43,729 bases of DNA. It comes from Sva-07 sp031430875. GTDB lineage: Bacteria > Actinomycetota > Acidimicrobiia > Acidimicrobiales > Ilumatobacteraceae. Positions 1-8,199 of the stretch are shown piece by piece. Every line of letters starts with the position of its first letter. Position 1 is the first letter of the stretch. Location: contig JANPCI010000348.1 of NCBI GenBank assembly GCA_031430875.1, forward strand, positions 1-43,729, read 5' to 3'. Made by a program: the position numbers and the translations under genes. The notes beneath the pieces are model-generated. The model was not told the origin of the DNA. It saw nothing but the letters and a program-made list of their open reading frames with translations, and ran no database searches.

Positions 1-1314
1 CTCGTCCGCCGTCACCGCGTTGCCGTCGGCGAGCTGCACGATCGCGTGAACACGGTTGCCGAGGTCCTCATCGGGCAGGCCGATGACCGCACTCGAGCGC
101 ACATGGGGGTACTCGTCGATGGCTGCCTCGATCTCGGCCGGGTAGATGTTGGCACCTCCGGAGAGGATCATGTCACCGAGCCGGTCGGTCAGGAACACGA
201 ACCCTTCCTCGTCGATCCAGCCCATGTCGCCGAGCGACTCCCAACCGTCGTCGATCACCTTCGCGTCGGCTCCGACATAGCGGTAGGTGATACGGCCGTC
301 CGGTGCGCGCATGTAGATCTCTCCGACCTCGCCGACCGGTGCGTCGTTGCCCTCGGCGTCGATCACCTTCATCTCGCCGTAGATCGGCTTGCCGACCGAG
401 CCTCGATGGGCCAGCCACTGGTCGCCGCGGATGACAGTGACTGCCTGGGCTTCGGTACCGGCGTAGAGCTCGAAGATCTTCTCGCCCCCGAGCCAGTCGA
501 TCCACTCCTCCTTCAGCCACGGCGGGCACGGTGCCGCCATGTGCCAGACCACCTGAATCGAGGACATGTCGTAGCTGCGGTGATCATCGACGCGGGTGAT
601 CCGCAGCATCATCGTCGGCACGAGCAGCATCCACGTCGGCCGATGTTCTTGCGCGGCAGCGAGCGTCGCCTCGGCATCGAACCGGGCCATGGTGACGATG
701 TGGTTGCCATTGACGAGCGCCTTGCTGGAATAGCTGAACGGGGCGTTGTGGTACATCGGCCCGGGCACGAGCATCACGCCGTCGCGGACCATTCCCATGC
801 CGGGGTCGGCGTCGGTGTCGATCACGCCAGGGTCGCCGGCCACGATCAGTTTCGGTCGCCCCGTGGAACCACCGGATGTCGGCGCCTTCCACGTCGGCGA
901 GATGGCGTCGGGCAGCGCAGAATCGTCGATCGATGCATCGGGCAGCCAGCCGACGGGAAGGCACACCCTGCCCGGGTGTTCACCCGGCTCCGCTCCCAGG
1001 ACCACCGGTGAGTTCGCCAGCTCGACGATCCCTTCGCGCTCGAGGTGCGGAAGTCGCGGAGAGACCGGTTGCGGGACGGCGCCGATCTTCCAGGCCGCCA
1101 GGGTCGCGGCGAAGAACTCCGACGAGTTCGGCAGACCAATGGTGACGTAGTCGCCATGGGCAACACCGAACTCGATGAACGCCCTGGCCATCCGATTGGC
1201 GAGCGACTCGAGTTCGCCACGCGTGATCGTGACGTCGGCAACGGTGACGGCGGGGCGGTCGGGATCGCGGCGGGCGCACTCGGTGAACGCTCGTCCCAGG
1301 GGAATCGTCGGCAT
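1..1314 (-). CDS. AMP-dependent acyl-CoA synthetase, C-terminus cut by window edge
   Basis: ATP-dependent CoA ligase of the ANL superfamily, activating a carboxylic acid as acyl-AMP and then acyl-CoA. An open frame of 438 codons runs from ATG at 1314 to base 1 without a stop; the rest of the C-terminal domain lies outside. Visible motifs: the glycine/threonine-rich ATP loop SGGSTGRPK (about residues 163-171), YAGTEAQ (A5 type), and the A7/A8 region with DRLGDMILSGGANIYPAEIE. Translation starts MPTIPLGRAF. A -10 box TACCAT (1322-1327) ends 7 nt before the ATG, so the transcript is probably leaderless, and the palindromic operator 1348-1364 lies just upstream. The substrate is not readable; a steroid or bicyclic acid such as that used by FadD3 is an inference from the neighbouring ipd genes. 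Confidence 0.9.
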   Translation of the reverse strand, partial: MPTIPLGRAFTECARRDPDRPAVTVADVTITRGELESLANRMARAFIEFGVAHGDYVTIGLPNSSEFFAATLAAWKIGAVPQPVSPRLPHLEREGIVELANSPVVLGAEPGEHPGRVCLPVGWLPDASIDDSALPDAISPTWKAPTSGGSTGRPKLIVAGDPGVIDTDADPGMGMVRDGVMLVPGPMYHNAPFSYSSKALVNGNHIVTMARFDAEATLAAAQEHRPTWMLLVPTMMLRITRVDDHRSYDMSSIQVVWHMAAPCPPWLKEEWIDWLGGEKIFELYAGTEAQAVTVIRGDQWLAHRGSVGKPIYGEMKVIDAEGNDAPVGEVGEIYMRAPDGRITYRYVGADAKVIDDGWESLGDMGWIDEEGFVFLTDRLGDMILSGGANIYPAEIEAAIDEYPHVRSSAVIGLPDEDLGNRVHAIVQLADGNAVTADE

Positions 1315-1347
1315 GGCGGCGATGGTAACGAGTCGGCGACCGGCGAA

Positions 1348-1364
1348 TCTGACGCAACGTCAGA
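1348..1364. promoter_or_regulatory. Palindromic operator, copy 1
   Basis: TCTGACG-CAA-CGTCAGA, a perfect 7+7 inverted repeat with a 3-bp centre. It lies between the ligase start (1314) and the 3' end of the SDR gene (1380). The ligase -10 box TACCAT is at 1322-1327, 20 bp from the operator, so a bound repressor would cover the -35 region. This is one of seven copies in the window. Confidence 0.85.
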
Positions 1365-1379
1365 TCCCCGCGCCTCCGG

Positions 1380-2162
1380 CTACTCGTCGATGGCGTCGAT
1401 GGCGTCGATGGCGTCGAGGAATGCGGGACGGTCCCCCCCACCGTGCAGCACCAGGTTTGCGCCGGTCACGTACGCGGCCGCCGACGAGGCGAGGAACAGG
1501 CAGCACTCGGCGATGTCGGTCGACGACGCCATGCGACCGGCGGGGATGGTCCGTTCGATCCGCTCGATCGACGCATCGTCGCCGTAGTGCAACCCCGCCT
1601 GCTCGGTGCGCACGAGCCCGGCGGTGATCGTGTTGACCCGCACCTTGGGTGCCCATTCCTGGGCTGCGGTCGTCGCGAAGCTGGCGAGACCGGCCTTGGC
1701 CGCGCCGTACGCGGCAACCGTCGGTGCCGGTCGCTGCGCAGCGATGCTGCCGATGTTCACGATGACGCCGCCCTGCGCCTGACGCTGCATGTGGTGATTG
1801 GCTCGCTGACTCACGTACATCGGGGCCAGGAGATTCAACGCGATGATCCGCTCGCTGAACCGCGGCGGTGCGGTGGTGGTGTCGGCCGGTGGCGAACCGC
1901 CGGCGTTGTTGACGACCACGTCCAGGCGTCCGTACCGTCCGACGACGTCGTCGATCATCGCCCACGCCTGCTCACCATCACGCAGATCAGCGGCGACGAA
2001 ACCCCACGCCGACGGCAACGGCGACTCGCCGACCGAACGAGCACACACCACCACTTGGGCACCCGCCTCGGCGAATCGCGACGCGAGACCGCGACCGATT
2101 CCCTTGGTCCCCCCGGTAACCAGCACCAACTGGCCGGTGAAGTCGAACGTCGCCGTCGCCAC
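1380..2162 (-). CDS. Short-chain dehydrogenase/reductase (SDR)
   Basis: Classical SDR of 260 residues, NAD(P)-dependent alcohol/ketone oxidoreductase. It shows the cofactor loop TGGTKGIG (16-23), NNAG (85-88), and catalytic S139, Y152 and K156 in YGAAK. The start is GTG at 2162, chosen because a -10 box TACAGT (2169-2174) ends 6 nt upstream, which implies a leaderless message. It is divergent from the echA20-like gene, the same arrangement as the SDR gene Rv3549c beside echA20 in Mycobacterium tuberculosis; that parallel is from memory. The C-terminus ends in a repeated Asp-Ala-Ile stretch encoded by a 9-bp tandem repeat (1387-1413), which looks like a slippage extension beyond the normal SDR end. 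A steroid hydroxyl or keto substrate is inferred from context. Confidence 0.9.
   Translation of the reverse strand: MATATFDFTGQLVLVTGGTKGIGRGLASRFAEAGAQVVVCARSVGESPLPSAWGFVAADLRDGEQAWAMIDDVVGRYGRLDVVVNNAGGSPPADTTTAPPRFSERIIALNLLAPMYVSQRANHHMQRQAQGGVIVNIGSIAAQRPAPTVAAYGAAKAGLASFATTAAQEWAPKVRVNTITAGLVRTEQAGLHYGDDASIERIERTIPAGRMASSTDIAECCLFLASSAAAYVTGANLVLHGGGDRPAFLDAIDAIDAIDE
1387..1413. repeat. 9-bp tandem repeat x3 at the SDR 3' end
   Basis: Unit TCGATGGCG repeated exactly at 1387, 1396 and 1405, followed by a partial fourth copy. It is in frame and encodes repeated Asp-Ala-Ile at the C-terminus of the SDR. Confidence 0.9.
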
Positions 2163-2189
2163 GTCGGCACTGTAGACGGCCCGACCGTT

Positions 2190-2206
2190 TCTGACGCGGT
2201 GTCAGA
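2190..2206. promoter_or_regulatory. Palindromic operator, copy 2 (divergent promoter)
   Basis: TCTGACG-CGG-TGTCAGA, with one arm mismatch. It lies between the divergent SDR (start 2162) and echA20-like (start 2228) genes. On the minus side the -10 is TACAGT at 2169-2174. On the plus side it is TACCAT at 2214-2219, 8 nt before the GTG start. One repressor dimer could control both. Confidence 0.85.
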
Positions 2207-2227
2207 TTGGGGGTACCATCCACGCCC

Positions 2228-3019
2228 GTGGGGATTTCGACGAGCATCGACGAAACCGGCATCGCCGAGGTGGTGATGGACTGCCCGCCGGTCAATGCGC
2301 TCACGGTCGCCGAGTGGTTCGAAGTCGCCTCGCAGGTGACGGCCGCCGGCCACGACAGTGACGTTCGTGTCGTCGTGCTGCGCGCCGAGGGCAAGGGCTA
2401 CAACGCCGGCGTCGACATCAAGGAGATGCAGAACACCACCGGGTTCAGTGCACTCCTGGGCGCCAACAAGGGTTGCTACGCCGCCTTCGCTGCGGTGTAC
2501 GACTGTGAGGTACCGGTGATCGCCGAAGTCCACGGCTTCTGCCTCGGCGGCGGCATCGGCCTGGCGGGCAACGCCGACATCATCATCGCCAGCGATGACG
2601 CGTACTTCGGCCTGCCCGAGGTCGACCGCGGCGCGCTCGGTGCCGCCACCCACCTCTCCCGCCTGGTGCCGCAGCACAAGATGCGCGCCATGGTCTACAC
2701 CTCGGCAACGGCAACGGCTGCCGAACTGCATCACTTCGGCAGCGTCCACTCGGTCGTTGCACGCAGTGAGCTGCGCGACGCATCGAGGGCGCTTGCGGCC
2801 CAGATCGCGTCGAAGTCGCCCACGGTCATCCGCGCCGCCAAGGAGAGCCTCAACGGCATCGACCTGTGGGACGTGAAGCGGAGCTACCGCTTCGAGCAGG
2901 GGTTCACGTTCGAACTCAACCTCAGTGGAGTCGCCGACGAACTGCGCGACGACTTCGCCGGTACGACCAAATCCGGCGGCGCCGGCACGACCAAGTCCGG
3001 CGGCGAGCGGGCAACATGA
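2228..3019 (+). CDS. echA20: EchA20-like enoyl-CoA hydratase-family ring hydrolase
   Basis: Crotonase-fold protein of 263 residues. EchA20 of M. tuberculosis acts in the HIP pathway, opening steroid ring D of an indane-carboxyl-CoA before IpdAB opens ring C. Visible here: the first oxyanion-hole segment around NAGVDIKEM (59-67) and the second, CLGGGIGLAG (about 105-114). Assignment rests on the immediate downstream ipdA-ipdB-ipdC order and the divergent SDR. GTG at 2228 is preferred over a TTG at 2207 because the operator ends at 2206 and a -10 box TACCAT (2214-2219) lies 8 nt before the GTG. The C-terminus carries a duplicated AGTTKSGG tail encoded by a 24-bp tandem repeat. The stop overlaps the ipdA start (ATGA). 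Confidence 0.88.
   Translation: MGISTSIDETGIAEVVMDCPPVNALTVAEWFEVASQVTAAGHDSDVRVVVLRAEGKGYNAGVDIKEMQNTTGFSALLGANKGCYAAFAAVYDCEVPVIAEVHGFCLGGGIGLAGNADIIIASDDAYFGLPEVDRGALGAATHLSRLVPQHKMRAMVYTSATATAAELHHFGSVHSVVARSELRDASRALAAQIASKSPTVIRAAKESLNGIDLWDVKRSYRFEQGFTFELNLSGVADELRDDFAGTTKSGGAGTTKSGGERAT
2957..3004. repeat. 24-bp tandem duplication at the echA20-like 3' end
   Basis: Two adjacent 24-bp copies (2957-2980 and 2981-3004) differing at two positions. They encode AGTTKSGG twice, just before the last four codons. Confidence 0.9.
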
Positions 3020-3888
3020 GCCGCGGCAAGCGCATGACCCACGACGAGGCCATCGGCATGCTCGAGAGCGGCATGACGATCGGCATCGGTGGATGGGGAA
3101 GCCGCCGCAAGCCGATGTCGCTCGTGCGAGCGCTGCTGCGCAGCGATCTCAGTGACCTCACCATCGTCACCTACGGGGGGCCCGACGTCGGGCTGCTCGC
3201 CGCTGCCGGCAAGATCGCGAAGCTGGTGTACGGGTTCGTGTCACTCGACTCGATCCCGCTCGAACCGCACTTCCGGGCCGCCCGCCAGCAGGGCACCATC
3301 GCCGAGTGCGTCGAGTACGACGAGGGCATGTTGCAGTGGGCGCTCTACGCCGGTTCGTTGCGACTGCCGTTCCTGCCCACCCGCGCCGGCCTCGGCTCGG
3401 GTGTGGTCGACGTCAACCCGTCGCTCCGCACGGTGCGCTCGCCCTACGCCGACGGCGAGGAGCTCCTCGCCGTTCCGGCGATCCGTCTCGATGCGGCCTT
3501 CGTGCACCTGAACCGCTCCGATCAGTCCGGCAACGCCCAGTTCCTCGGACCCGACCTGTACTTCGACGACCTGTTCCTCAACGCGTGTGAGCCGGGTCGT
3601 CGCTTCGTTTCGTGCGAGCGCGTCATCACGACCGAGGAACTGCTCGACGAAGGAACCTTCCACACGCTGCGGGTGAACCGCTCGATGGTCGACGGCGTCA
3701 TCGAGGCGCCCTCCGGCGCCCACTTCACCAATTGTCAGCCCGACTACGAACGCGACGAGGCGTTCCAGAAGGAGTACGCCACAGCAGCCGGCGACCCCGA
3801 ACGGTGGGCGGCCTTCACCCAACGGTTCCTCAGTGGAACCGAGGCCGAGTACCAAGCGGCCGTTGCCGACTGGAGGGTGGCGCTGTGA
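3016..3888 (+). CDS. ipdA: IpdA-like subunit of COCHEA-CoA ring-C hydrolase
   Basis: 290-residue protein of the class I CoA-transferase fold, alpha-type. In mycobacteria and rhodococci IpdA pairs with IpdB to hydrolyse the last steroid ring (ring C) of COCHEA-CoA rather than to transfer CoA. Visible: the N-terminal GIGGWGSRRKPMSLVRALL stretch (23-41) typical of this subfamily, VTYGGPDVGLLAAAG (51-65), and E103 in YDEGM, which probably corresponds to the catalytic Glu reported for IpdA; that needs an alignment. ATG at 3016 overlaps the upstream stop (ATGA) and the stop overlaps the ipdB start (GTGA), so translational coupling and a 1:1 complex are expected. Confidence 0.9.
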   Translation: MSRGKRMTHDEAIGMLESGMTIGIGGWGSRRKPMSLVRALLRSDLSDLTIVTYGGPDVGLLAAAGKIAKLVYGFVSLDSIPLEPHFRAARQQGTIAECVEYDEGMLQWALYAGSLRLPFLPTRAGLGSGVVDVNPSLRTVRSPYADGEELLAVPAIRLDAAFVHLNRSDQSGNAQFLGPDLYFDDLFLNACEPGRRFVSCERVITTEELLDEGTFHTLRVNRSMVDGVIEAPSGAHFTNCQPDYERDEAFQKEYATAAGDPERWAAFTQRFLSGTEAEYQAAVADWRVAL

Positions 3889-4640
3889 ACGCCCGTCTCG
3901 CCGACATCGTCGTGCTCGCGGCGGCCGAGGCATTCCGCGGTGATGGTGAGATCTTCGCCTCGGGAATGGGCACGATCCCGATGCTCGGAGCGCGGCTCGC
4001 CCGCAGCACCTTCGAACCCGACCTCATGGTGAGCGATGGTGAGGCGTTCTTCGTCGGCAACAACCTTCCGATCGGCGGCACCGACAAGCTGGTCGAGGGG
4101 TGGATCCCATTCCGCACCGTGTTCGACACGCTGTGGGGTGGGCGTCGCCACGTGATGATGGGTGCGTCACAGATCGACGCTCGCGGCAACACGAACATCG
4201 CCAACATCGGGCCGTGGTCAAAGCCGAAGGCCCAGCTCCTCGGCGTTCGTGGTGGGCCCGGCAACACGATCAACCACGCCACGAGTTTCTGGATACCCAA
4301 GCACACCCCGTCGGTGTTCACTGCTGCGGTCGACATGGTGAGCGGCATCGGCTACGACCGTGCCGAGGGACTTGGCCCGTGGGTGCAGGCCCACCACGAC
4401 CTACGACGCGTGGTCACGAACCTGGCGGTGCTCGACTTCGAGTGCGATGAGCGACGGATGCGCCTTCGCAGTACCCACCCCGGCGTCTCTGTCGCCGACG
4501 TCGTTGCCGCAACCGGTTTCGAGCTGGTGATCCCCGCTGACGTGCCGACGAGCCATGCACCGACCGACGTCGAGTTGGCCGTCATCGACCGCCTCGACCC
4601 GACGGGCATCCGTCTGCGCGAAGTGCCCGACCCCGAATGA
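3885..4640 (+). CDS. ipdB: IpdB-like subunit of COCHEA-CoA ring-C hydrolase
   Basis: 251-residue partner of IpdA, class I CoA-transferase beta-type fold. Visible: EIFASGMGTIPMLGARLA (about 21-38), the segment VSDGEAFFVGNNLPIGG, and the HVMMGASQIDARGNTNIAN stretch typical of CoA-transferase beta subunits. GTG at 3885 overlaps the ipdA stop in a GTGA, which fixes the start; there is no better upstream codon because the frame runs back inside ipdA. The stop overlaps the ipdC ATG. Function in ring opening is assigned from family and gene order. Confidence 0.9.
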   Translation: MNARLADIVVLAAAEAFRGDGEIFASGMGTIPMLGARLARSTFEPDLMVSDGEAFFVGNNLPIGGTDKLVEGWIPFRTVFDTLWGGRRHVMMGASQIDARGNTNIANIGPWSKPKAQLLGVRGGPGNTINHATSFWIPKHTPSVFTAAVDMVSGIGYDRAEGLGPWVQAHHDLRRVVTNLAVLDFECDERRMRLRSTHPGVSVADVVAATGFELVIPADVPTSHAPTDVELAVIDRLDPTGIRLREVPDPE

Positions 4641-5719
4641 CCACCCGTACTGCAATGCACACCAGCCTCCACACCGACGTGTGTGATCTGTTCGGCATCG
4701 ACGTGCCGATCGTCCAGACCGGCATGGGCTGGGTCGCAGGCGCCCGGTTGGTGTCGGCGACCGCCAACGCCGGCGCACTCGGCATCTTGGCGAGCGCCAC
4801 GATGGAGTTCGACGAGTTGCAGGCTGCGGTCACCGAGGTCCGCGCGCGCACCGACCGTCCGTTCGGCGTCAACATGCGCGCCGACGCGCACGACATCACC
4901 GATCGTGTCGCGTTGCTGATCGACCAGGGAGTCCGGGTCGCCTCGTTCGCCCAGGCACCGAAGGAGGCACTCATCTCCCGGCTCCACGACGGCGGGGTGC
5001 TGGTGGTGCCCTCGATCGGGGCCAAGCGTCACGCCGAGAAGGTCTTGGAGTGGGGAGTCGACGCCGTACTCGTACAGGGCGGGGAGGGCGGCGGCCACAC
5101 CGGCTCCGTGCCGACCAGCATCCTGCTCCCGCAGGTGGTCGACACAGTACAGGGCCGCGTCCCGGTGATCGCCGCCGGGGGGTTCTTCGACGGCCGAGGC
5201 CTGGTCGCGGCACTGGCCTACGGCGCCGACGGCGTCGCCATGGGCACGAGGTTCCTGTTGACGAGCGACTCGTCGGTCCCCCAGTCGGTGAAGGAGTACT
5301 ACCTCGCCAAGGGCGTCGCCGACACCACCGTGACCAAACAGGTGGACGGTGTCGCCCACCGAGTGCTGAACACCGATCTCGTGAACCAGCTCGAATCGGG
5401 TCGCGGCAAGTTGCTCACGCTGCCACGAGCACTGCTCAATGCGCATCGGTTCCGCCAGATGACCGGGTTGACGCTGAGCCAGATGTTGCGCGAGGGAAAC
5501 GCCATGCGTCAGAGCGGCGAGCTCACCTACACCCAGATGGTGATGGCGGCGAACACGCCGATGTTGCTCAAGGCAGCGCTGGTCGACGGCAACACCGCAG
5601 CGGGTGTGATGGCGAGCGGGCAGGTGGTGGGCGTCATCGACGACCTGCCGTCGTGCCAGGAACTGATCGATCGCATCATCGCCGAAGCAGAGACGACCCT
5701 GGCACGGTTGAGCGCGTGA
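4637..5719 (+). CDS. ipdC: IpdC-like FMN-dependent oxidoreductase (NPD family)
   Basis: 360-residue TIM-barrel flavoprotein of the nitronate monooxygenase/2-nitropropane dioxygenase superfamily. IpdC in steroid degraders is an NAD(P)H-flavin reductase acting on a C/D-ring CoA thioester in the HIP branch. Visible: IVQTGMGWVAGARLVSAT near residues 25-42, FMN phosphate-binding GGEGGGHTG, and AAGGFFDGRG followed by GADGVAMGTRF. The position directly after ipdB, with ATGA overlap, is the canonical order. The catalytic His of true nitronate monooxygenases is not evident, consistent with a reductase. Confidence 0.88.
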   Translation: MTTRTAMHTSLHTDVCDLFGIDVPIVQTGMGWVAGARLVSATANAGALGILASATMEFDELQAAVTEVRARTDRPFGVNMRADAHDITDRVALLIDQGVRVASFAQAPKEALISRLHDGGVLVVPSIGAKRHAEKVLEWGVDAVLVQGGEGGGHTGSVPTSILLPQVVDTVQGRVPVIAAGGFFDGRGLVAALAYGADGVAMGTRFLLTSDSSVPQSVKEYYLAKGVADTTVTKQVDGVAHRVLNTDLVNQLESGRGKLLTLPRALLNAHRFRQMTGLTLSQMLREGNAMRQSGELTYTQMVMAANTPMLLKAALVDGNTAAGVMASGQVVGVIDDLPSCQELIDRIIAEAETTLARLSA

Positions 5720-6186
5720 GCACGGCGGCCACCGTGCTGCACGGCCCCGACGAGTTGCGCGCCGCGTTGGGTCGACATCTCGGCCACAGCGAGTGGCTCA
5801 CCATCGATCAGTACCGCATCGATCAGTTCACGGAGGCAACCGGCGCACCAGCTGCATTCACCGACGGGTACCTGACGCTGTCGTTGTCGAACTACTTCCT
5901 CCCCCAGATCGTCGAGGTCACCGGCTTCACGATGGGCGTCAACTACGGCGCCGAGATGGTGCGCTTCCTGAAGCCGGTCGAGGTCGGCGCCAGTCTCCGA
6001 GCGGGCGCCGAACTCACCGGCGTTGCCGATGTCACCGGGGGCATGCAGACCACGATGACGATCACCATCACCATCGCAGGCACCATCGCAGGCACCATCG
6101 CAGGCACCATCGCAAGCGATGTCCCAGGCGATGTCCCAGCGCAGCCCGCTTGCGTCATCGAATCCGTCTCGCGGTGGTTGCACTGA
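5716..6186 (+). CDS. MaoC/NodN-like hot-dog protein lacking the catalytic segment
   Basis: 156-residue protein. It begins like a NodN/MaoC hydratase (LTIDQYRIDQFTEATG, about 27-42) and resumes with GYLTLSLSNYFLPQIVEV and NYGAEMVRFLKPVEVG, both typical of that family. The stretch usually between these blocks, holding the Asp and His of the hydratase motif (GD-x-x-x-IH) and about 20 further residues, is missing: ATG is followed only by APAAFTDGYL. So either it is a non-catalytic partner or the gene has suffered an in-frame deletion. The C-terminal part contains TIAG repeated four times and DVPG twice, encoded by 12-bp tandem repeats. GTG at 5716 overlaps the ipdC stop. The downstream SDR starts within its stop (TGATG). 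Confidence 0.7.
   Translation: MSTAATVLHGPDELRAALGRHLGHSEWLTIDQYRIDQFTEATGAPAAFTDGYLTLSLSNYFLPQIVEVTGFTMGVNYGAEMVRFLKPVEVGASLRAGAELTGVADVTGGMQTTMTITITIAGTIAGTIAGTIASDVPGDVPAQPACVIESVSRWLH
6070..6141. repeat. Two adjacent 12-bp tandem repeat blocks in the MaoC-like gene
   Basis: ACCATCGCAGGC is repeated at 6070, 6082, 6094 and, with one change, 6106. A different 12-bp unit follows (GATGTCCCAGGC at 6118, near copy at 6130). Both are in frame and extend the C-terminal part of the hot-dog protein. Confidence 0.9.
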
Positions 6187-6980
6187 TGGGCGTGCTCGAC
6201 CTGTTCCGCCTCGACGGCAAGGTCGCTCTGGTCAGCGGAGCCGGTCGGGGGATCGGTGCCGCGAGTGCCCTCGCGCTCGCCGAAGCCGGGGCAGACGTCG
6301 CGGTGCTCGCCCGAACCCTGCCCGAGATCGAAGCCGTTGCCGCCCAGGCCCGATTGTTCGGTGGACGAGCGGTGGCAATCGCGACCGATGCCAACGACGC
6401 CGAACAAGTCGCGTCAGCCGTCGAGCAGGTCGTCACCGACCTCGGCCGGATCGACATCGTGGTCGCCGTCGTCGGCGGAGCGATGCCCAAGTCGTTCATG
6501 GCCACGACGGATCACGACCTCCGCAACGCCTTCGATCACAACGTCCTGACCGGAATCCGACTGGTACGCAGCGCCATTCCGCACCTGCTCGCCGTCGGTG
6601 GTGGCAGCGTGGTGATGGTCTCGAGCGCGATGGGCCACAACGTCGGCCGCGGCTACATGGCGTACGGCGCGAGCAAGGCGGCCCTCGACCACGCCGTGCG
6701 ACTGATGGCCGCCGATCTCTGCCCCCGCATCCGGGTGAACGCCATTGCACCCGGGGCCATCCTGACCGAGGCACTTCAGGTGGTGGCCGACAGCCCCGAG
6801 ATCAGGTCATCGATCGAGAACGCCACTCCGCTGCGACGGCTCGGTGAACCGATCGACGTCGCTGCCGGCGTGCTGTATCTCGCGAGCGCGGCGTCAGGTT
6901 TCATGACGGGCCAGATCCTCGCCGTCGACGGTGGGGTACACGCACCCAACTTCGAACTCCCGATCCCCGACCTGTCCTGA
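6186..6980 (+). CDS. Short-chain dehydrogenase/reductase
   Basis: 264-residue classical SDR. Cofactor loop SGAGRGIG (17-24), catalytic S147, Y160 and K164 (YGASK). The usual NNAG is replaced by VVGG (95-98), seen in some steroid-type SDRs. The start ATG overlaps the previous stop by one base (TGATG). It is last in the echA20-ipdABC operon, so a role on a ring C/D hydroxyl or keto group is likely, comparable with IpdF, but this cannot be told from sequence alone. It converges with the P450 gene over 16 bp. Confidence 0.88.
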   Translation: MGVLDLFRLDGKVALVSGAGRGIGAASALALAEAGADVAVLARTLPEIEAVAAQARLFGGRAVAIATDANDAEQVASAVEQVVTDLGRIDIVVAVVGGAMPKSFMATTDHDLRNAFDHNVLTGIRLVRSAIPHLLAVGGGSVVMVSSAMGHNVGRGYMAYGASKAALDHAVRLMAADLCPRIRVNAIAPGAILTEALQVVADSPEIRSSIENATPLRRLGEPIDVAAGVLYLASAASGFMTGQILAVDGGVHAPNFELPIPDLS

Positions 6981-6996
6981 CCTGACCTGGGCGGAC

Positions 6997-8199
6997 TCAT
7001 CGGCTGAACGTGATCGGCAACTCCTGGATGCCACGCACGAACGAGGAGTGGCTGTACGTCGGCACGAAGTCAGCGTCGGCGAGGCGGATGTCACGGAGGC
7101 GGGTGAGGATCTCGCCGAAGATGACCCGCAGCTCGAGGCGGGCCAGTTGCGCGCCGAGACACAGGTGGGGGCCGAATCCGAACGACAGATGCGGGTTCGG
7201 ATCCCGGGTGACGTCGAACCGGAACGAGTCGGCGAACACGTCTTCGTCCCGGTTCGCCGACAGGTAGGACATCAAGACCTGGGATCCTTGGGGGATCGTG
7301 ACACCACGCACGTCGACATCCTGCGTGGTCACCCGGTTCATGTTGTTGATGGGGGTGACCCACCGGAGGCATTCCTCCACCACCGACGGGGCCACCGAGC
7401 CGCCCTGCGCCGAGGCGGTGGCGATCGCCAGTTGTTCCGGATGGGTCAGGAGCGCGTGCACGCCGCCGGTGATCACGCTGCGGGTGGTCTCGTTACCCCC
7501 GACGAGCAGCAGCAGCGAATTGCCCACGATGTGATCCTCGTCGAGCGACTCGCCCTCGATTGCCGAGTGCACGAGTGTGCTGACGAGGTCATCTCGCGGC
7601 GTCGCCCTCCGGTCGGCGATGACCTCGGTGATGTAGGCGAAATAGGCGAATGCCGCTCCGACGACTTCGTCGGTGACGTACGCAGCATCGTCGGACCCCC
7701 CGATCATCTGATCGCTCCAGTGCTGCAGTCGGCCGTAGTCGTCGGGGGATGCTCCGAGCATCTCGCCGATCAGGGTCATCGGCAATGGCTTGGCGAACGC
7801 CTCCACGACATTGCACGATCCGGTTTCGATCACATCGTCGACGAGCCGGCAGGCGACCTCACGCACGTGGCCCTCGTACAGCTGCATCTGGCGGTTGGTG
7901 AACCCCTGAGCAACGAGACGGCGTTGCGCTGCGTGCAGCGGGTCGTCGCTGTCGATCATCGACGGCTGCGGCGCAACGTTCGGACGCGACCCTTGGGCGT
8001 TCGAAAAGAGCAGGGGCTGACGTTCGGCCGTGCGGATGTCGTCGTGCCTCGTGAGCGTCCAGACCCCGGTCGGGTCGCAGTAGACCGGCCGGTTGGCGCG
8101 CAGCCAGCTGAAGAAGGGATGCGGGTCGGCGGCGTAGAGGTCGCGTTCGAGAATTCGCTGCTCGGTCGGTTCGGCCGACGGATGGGATGCCGAGGTCAT
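6997..8199 (-). CDS. Cytochrome P450, CYP142/CYP125-like
   Basis: 400-residue soluble bacterial P450. Visible: I-helix GGNETTR (234-240), ExxR at E276-R279, and the heme loop FGFGPHLCLG with Cys347 as thiolate ligand. The sequence pattern recalls CYP142A1 of M. tuberculosis, which oxidizes the cholesterol/cholestenone C26(27) methyl group: AERQPLLFSN near the N-terminus, MIDSDDPLH, and KPLPMTLIGEMLG. Such a role would feed the side-chain CoA ligases in this window. No ferredoxin or ferredoxin reductase gene is adjacent. The start overlaps the CoA-transferase stop (ATGA), so it is co-transcribed downstream of it and would share its operator at 9453. Confidence 0.9.
   Translation of the reverse strand: MTSASHPSAEPTEQRILERDLYAADPHPFFSWLRANRPVYCDPTGVWTLTRHDDIRTAERQPLLFSNAQGSRPNVAPQPSMIDSDDPLHAAQRRLVAQGFTNRQMQLYEGHVREVACRLVDDVIETGSCNVVEAFAKPLPMTLIGEMLGASPDDYGRLQHWSDQMIGGSDDAAYVTDEVVGAAFAYFAYITEVIADRRATPRDDLVSTLVHSAIEGESLDEDHIVGNSLLLLVGGNETTRSVITGGVHALLTHPEQLAIATASAQGGSVAPSVVEECLRWVTPINNMNRVTTQDVDVRGVTIPQGSQVLMSYLSANRDEDVFADSFRFDVTRDPNPHLSFGFGPHLCLGAQLARLELRVIFGEILTRLRDIRLADADFVPTYSHSSFVRGIQELPITFSR

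Noticed and set aside
1348..1364. Assignment of the 17-bp palindromes to KstR or KstR2
   Set aside because: Neither AAC-N2-GTT nor CAAG-N2-CTTG cores are present in any of the seven sites.
2207..2227. TTG start extending the echA20-like protein by seven residues
   Set aside because: It would begin at the base next to the operator and leave no room for a promoter; GTG 2228 has a -10 at the right distance.
5716..6186. Sequencing frameshift explaining the missing MaoC catalytic block
   Set aside because: The frame is intact on both sides with correct family motifs, so a whole-codon deletion, not a frameshift, is required.
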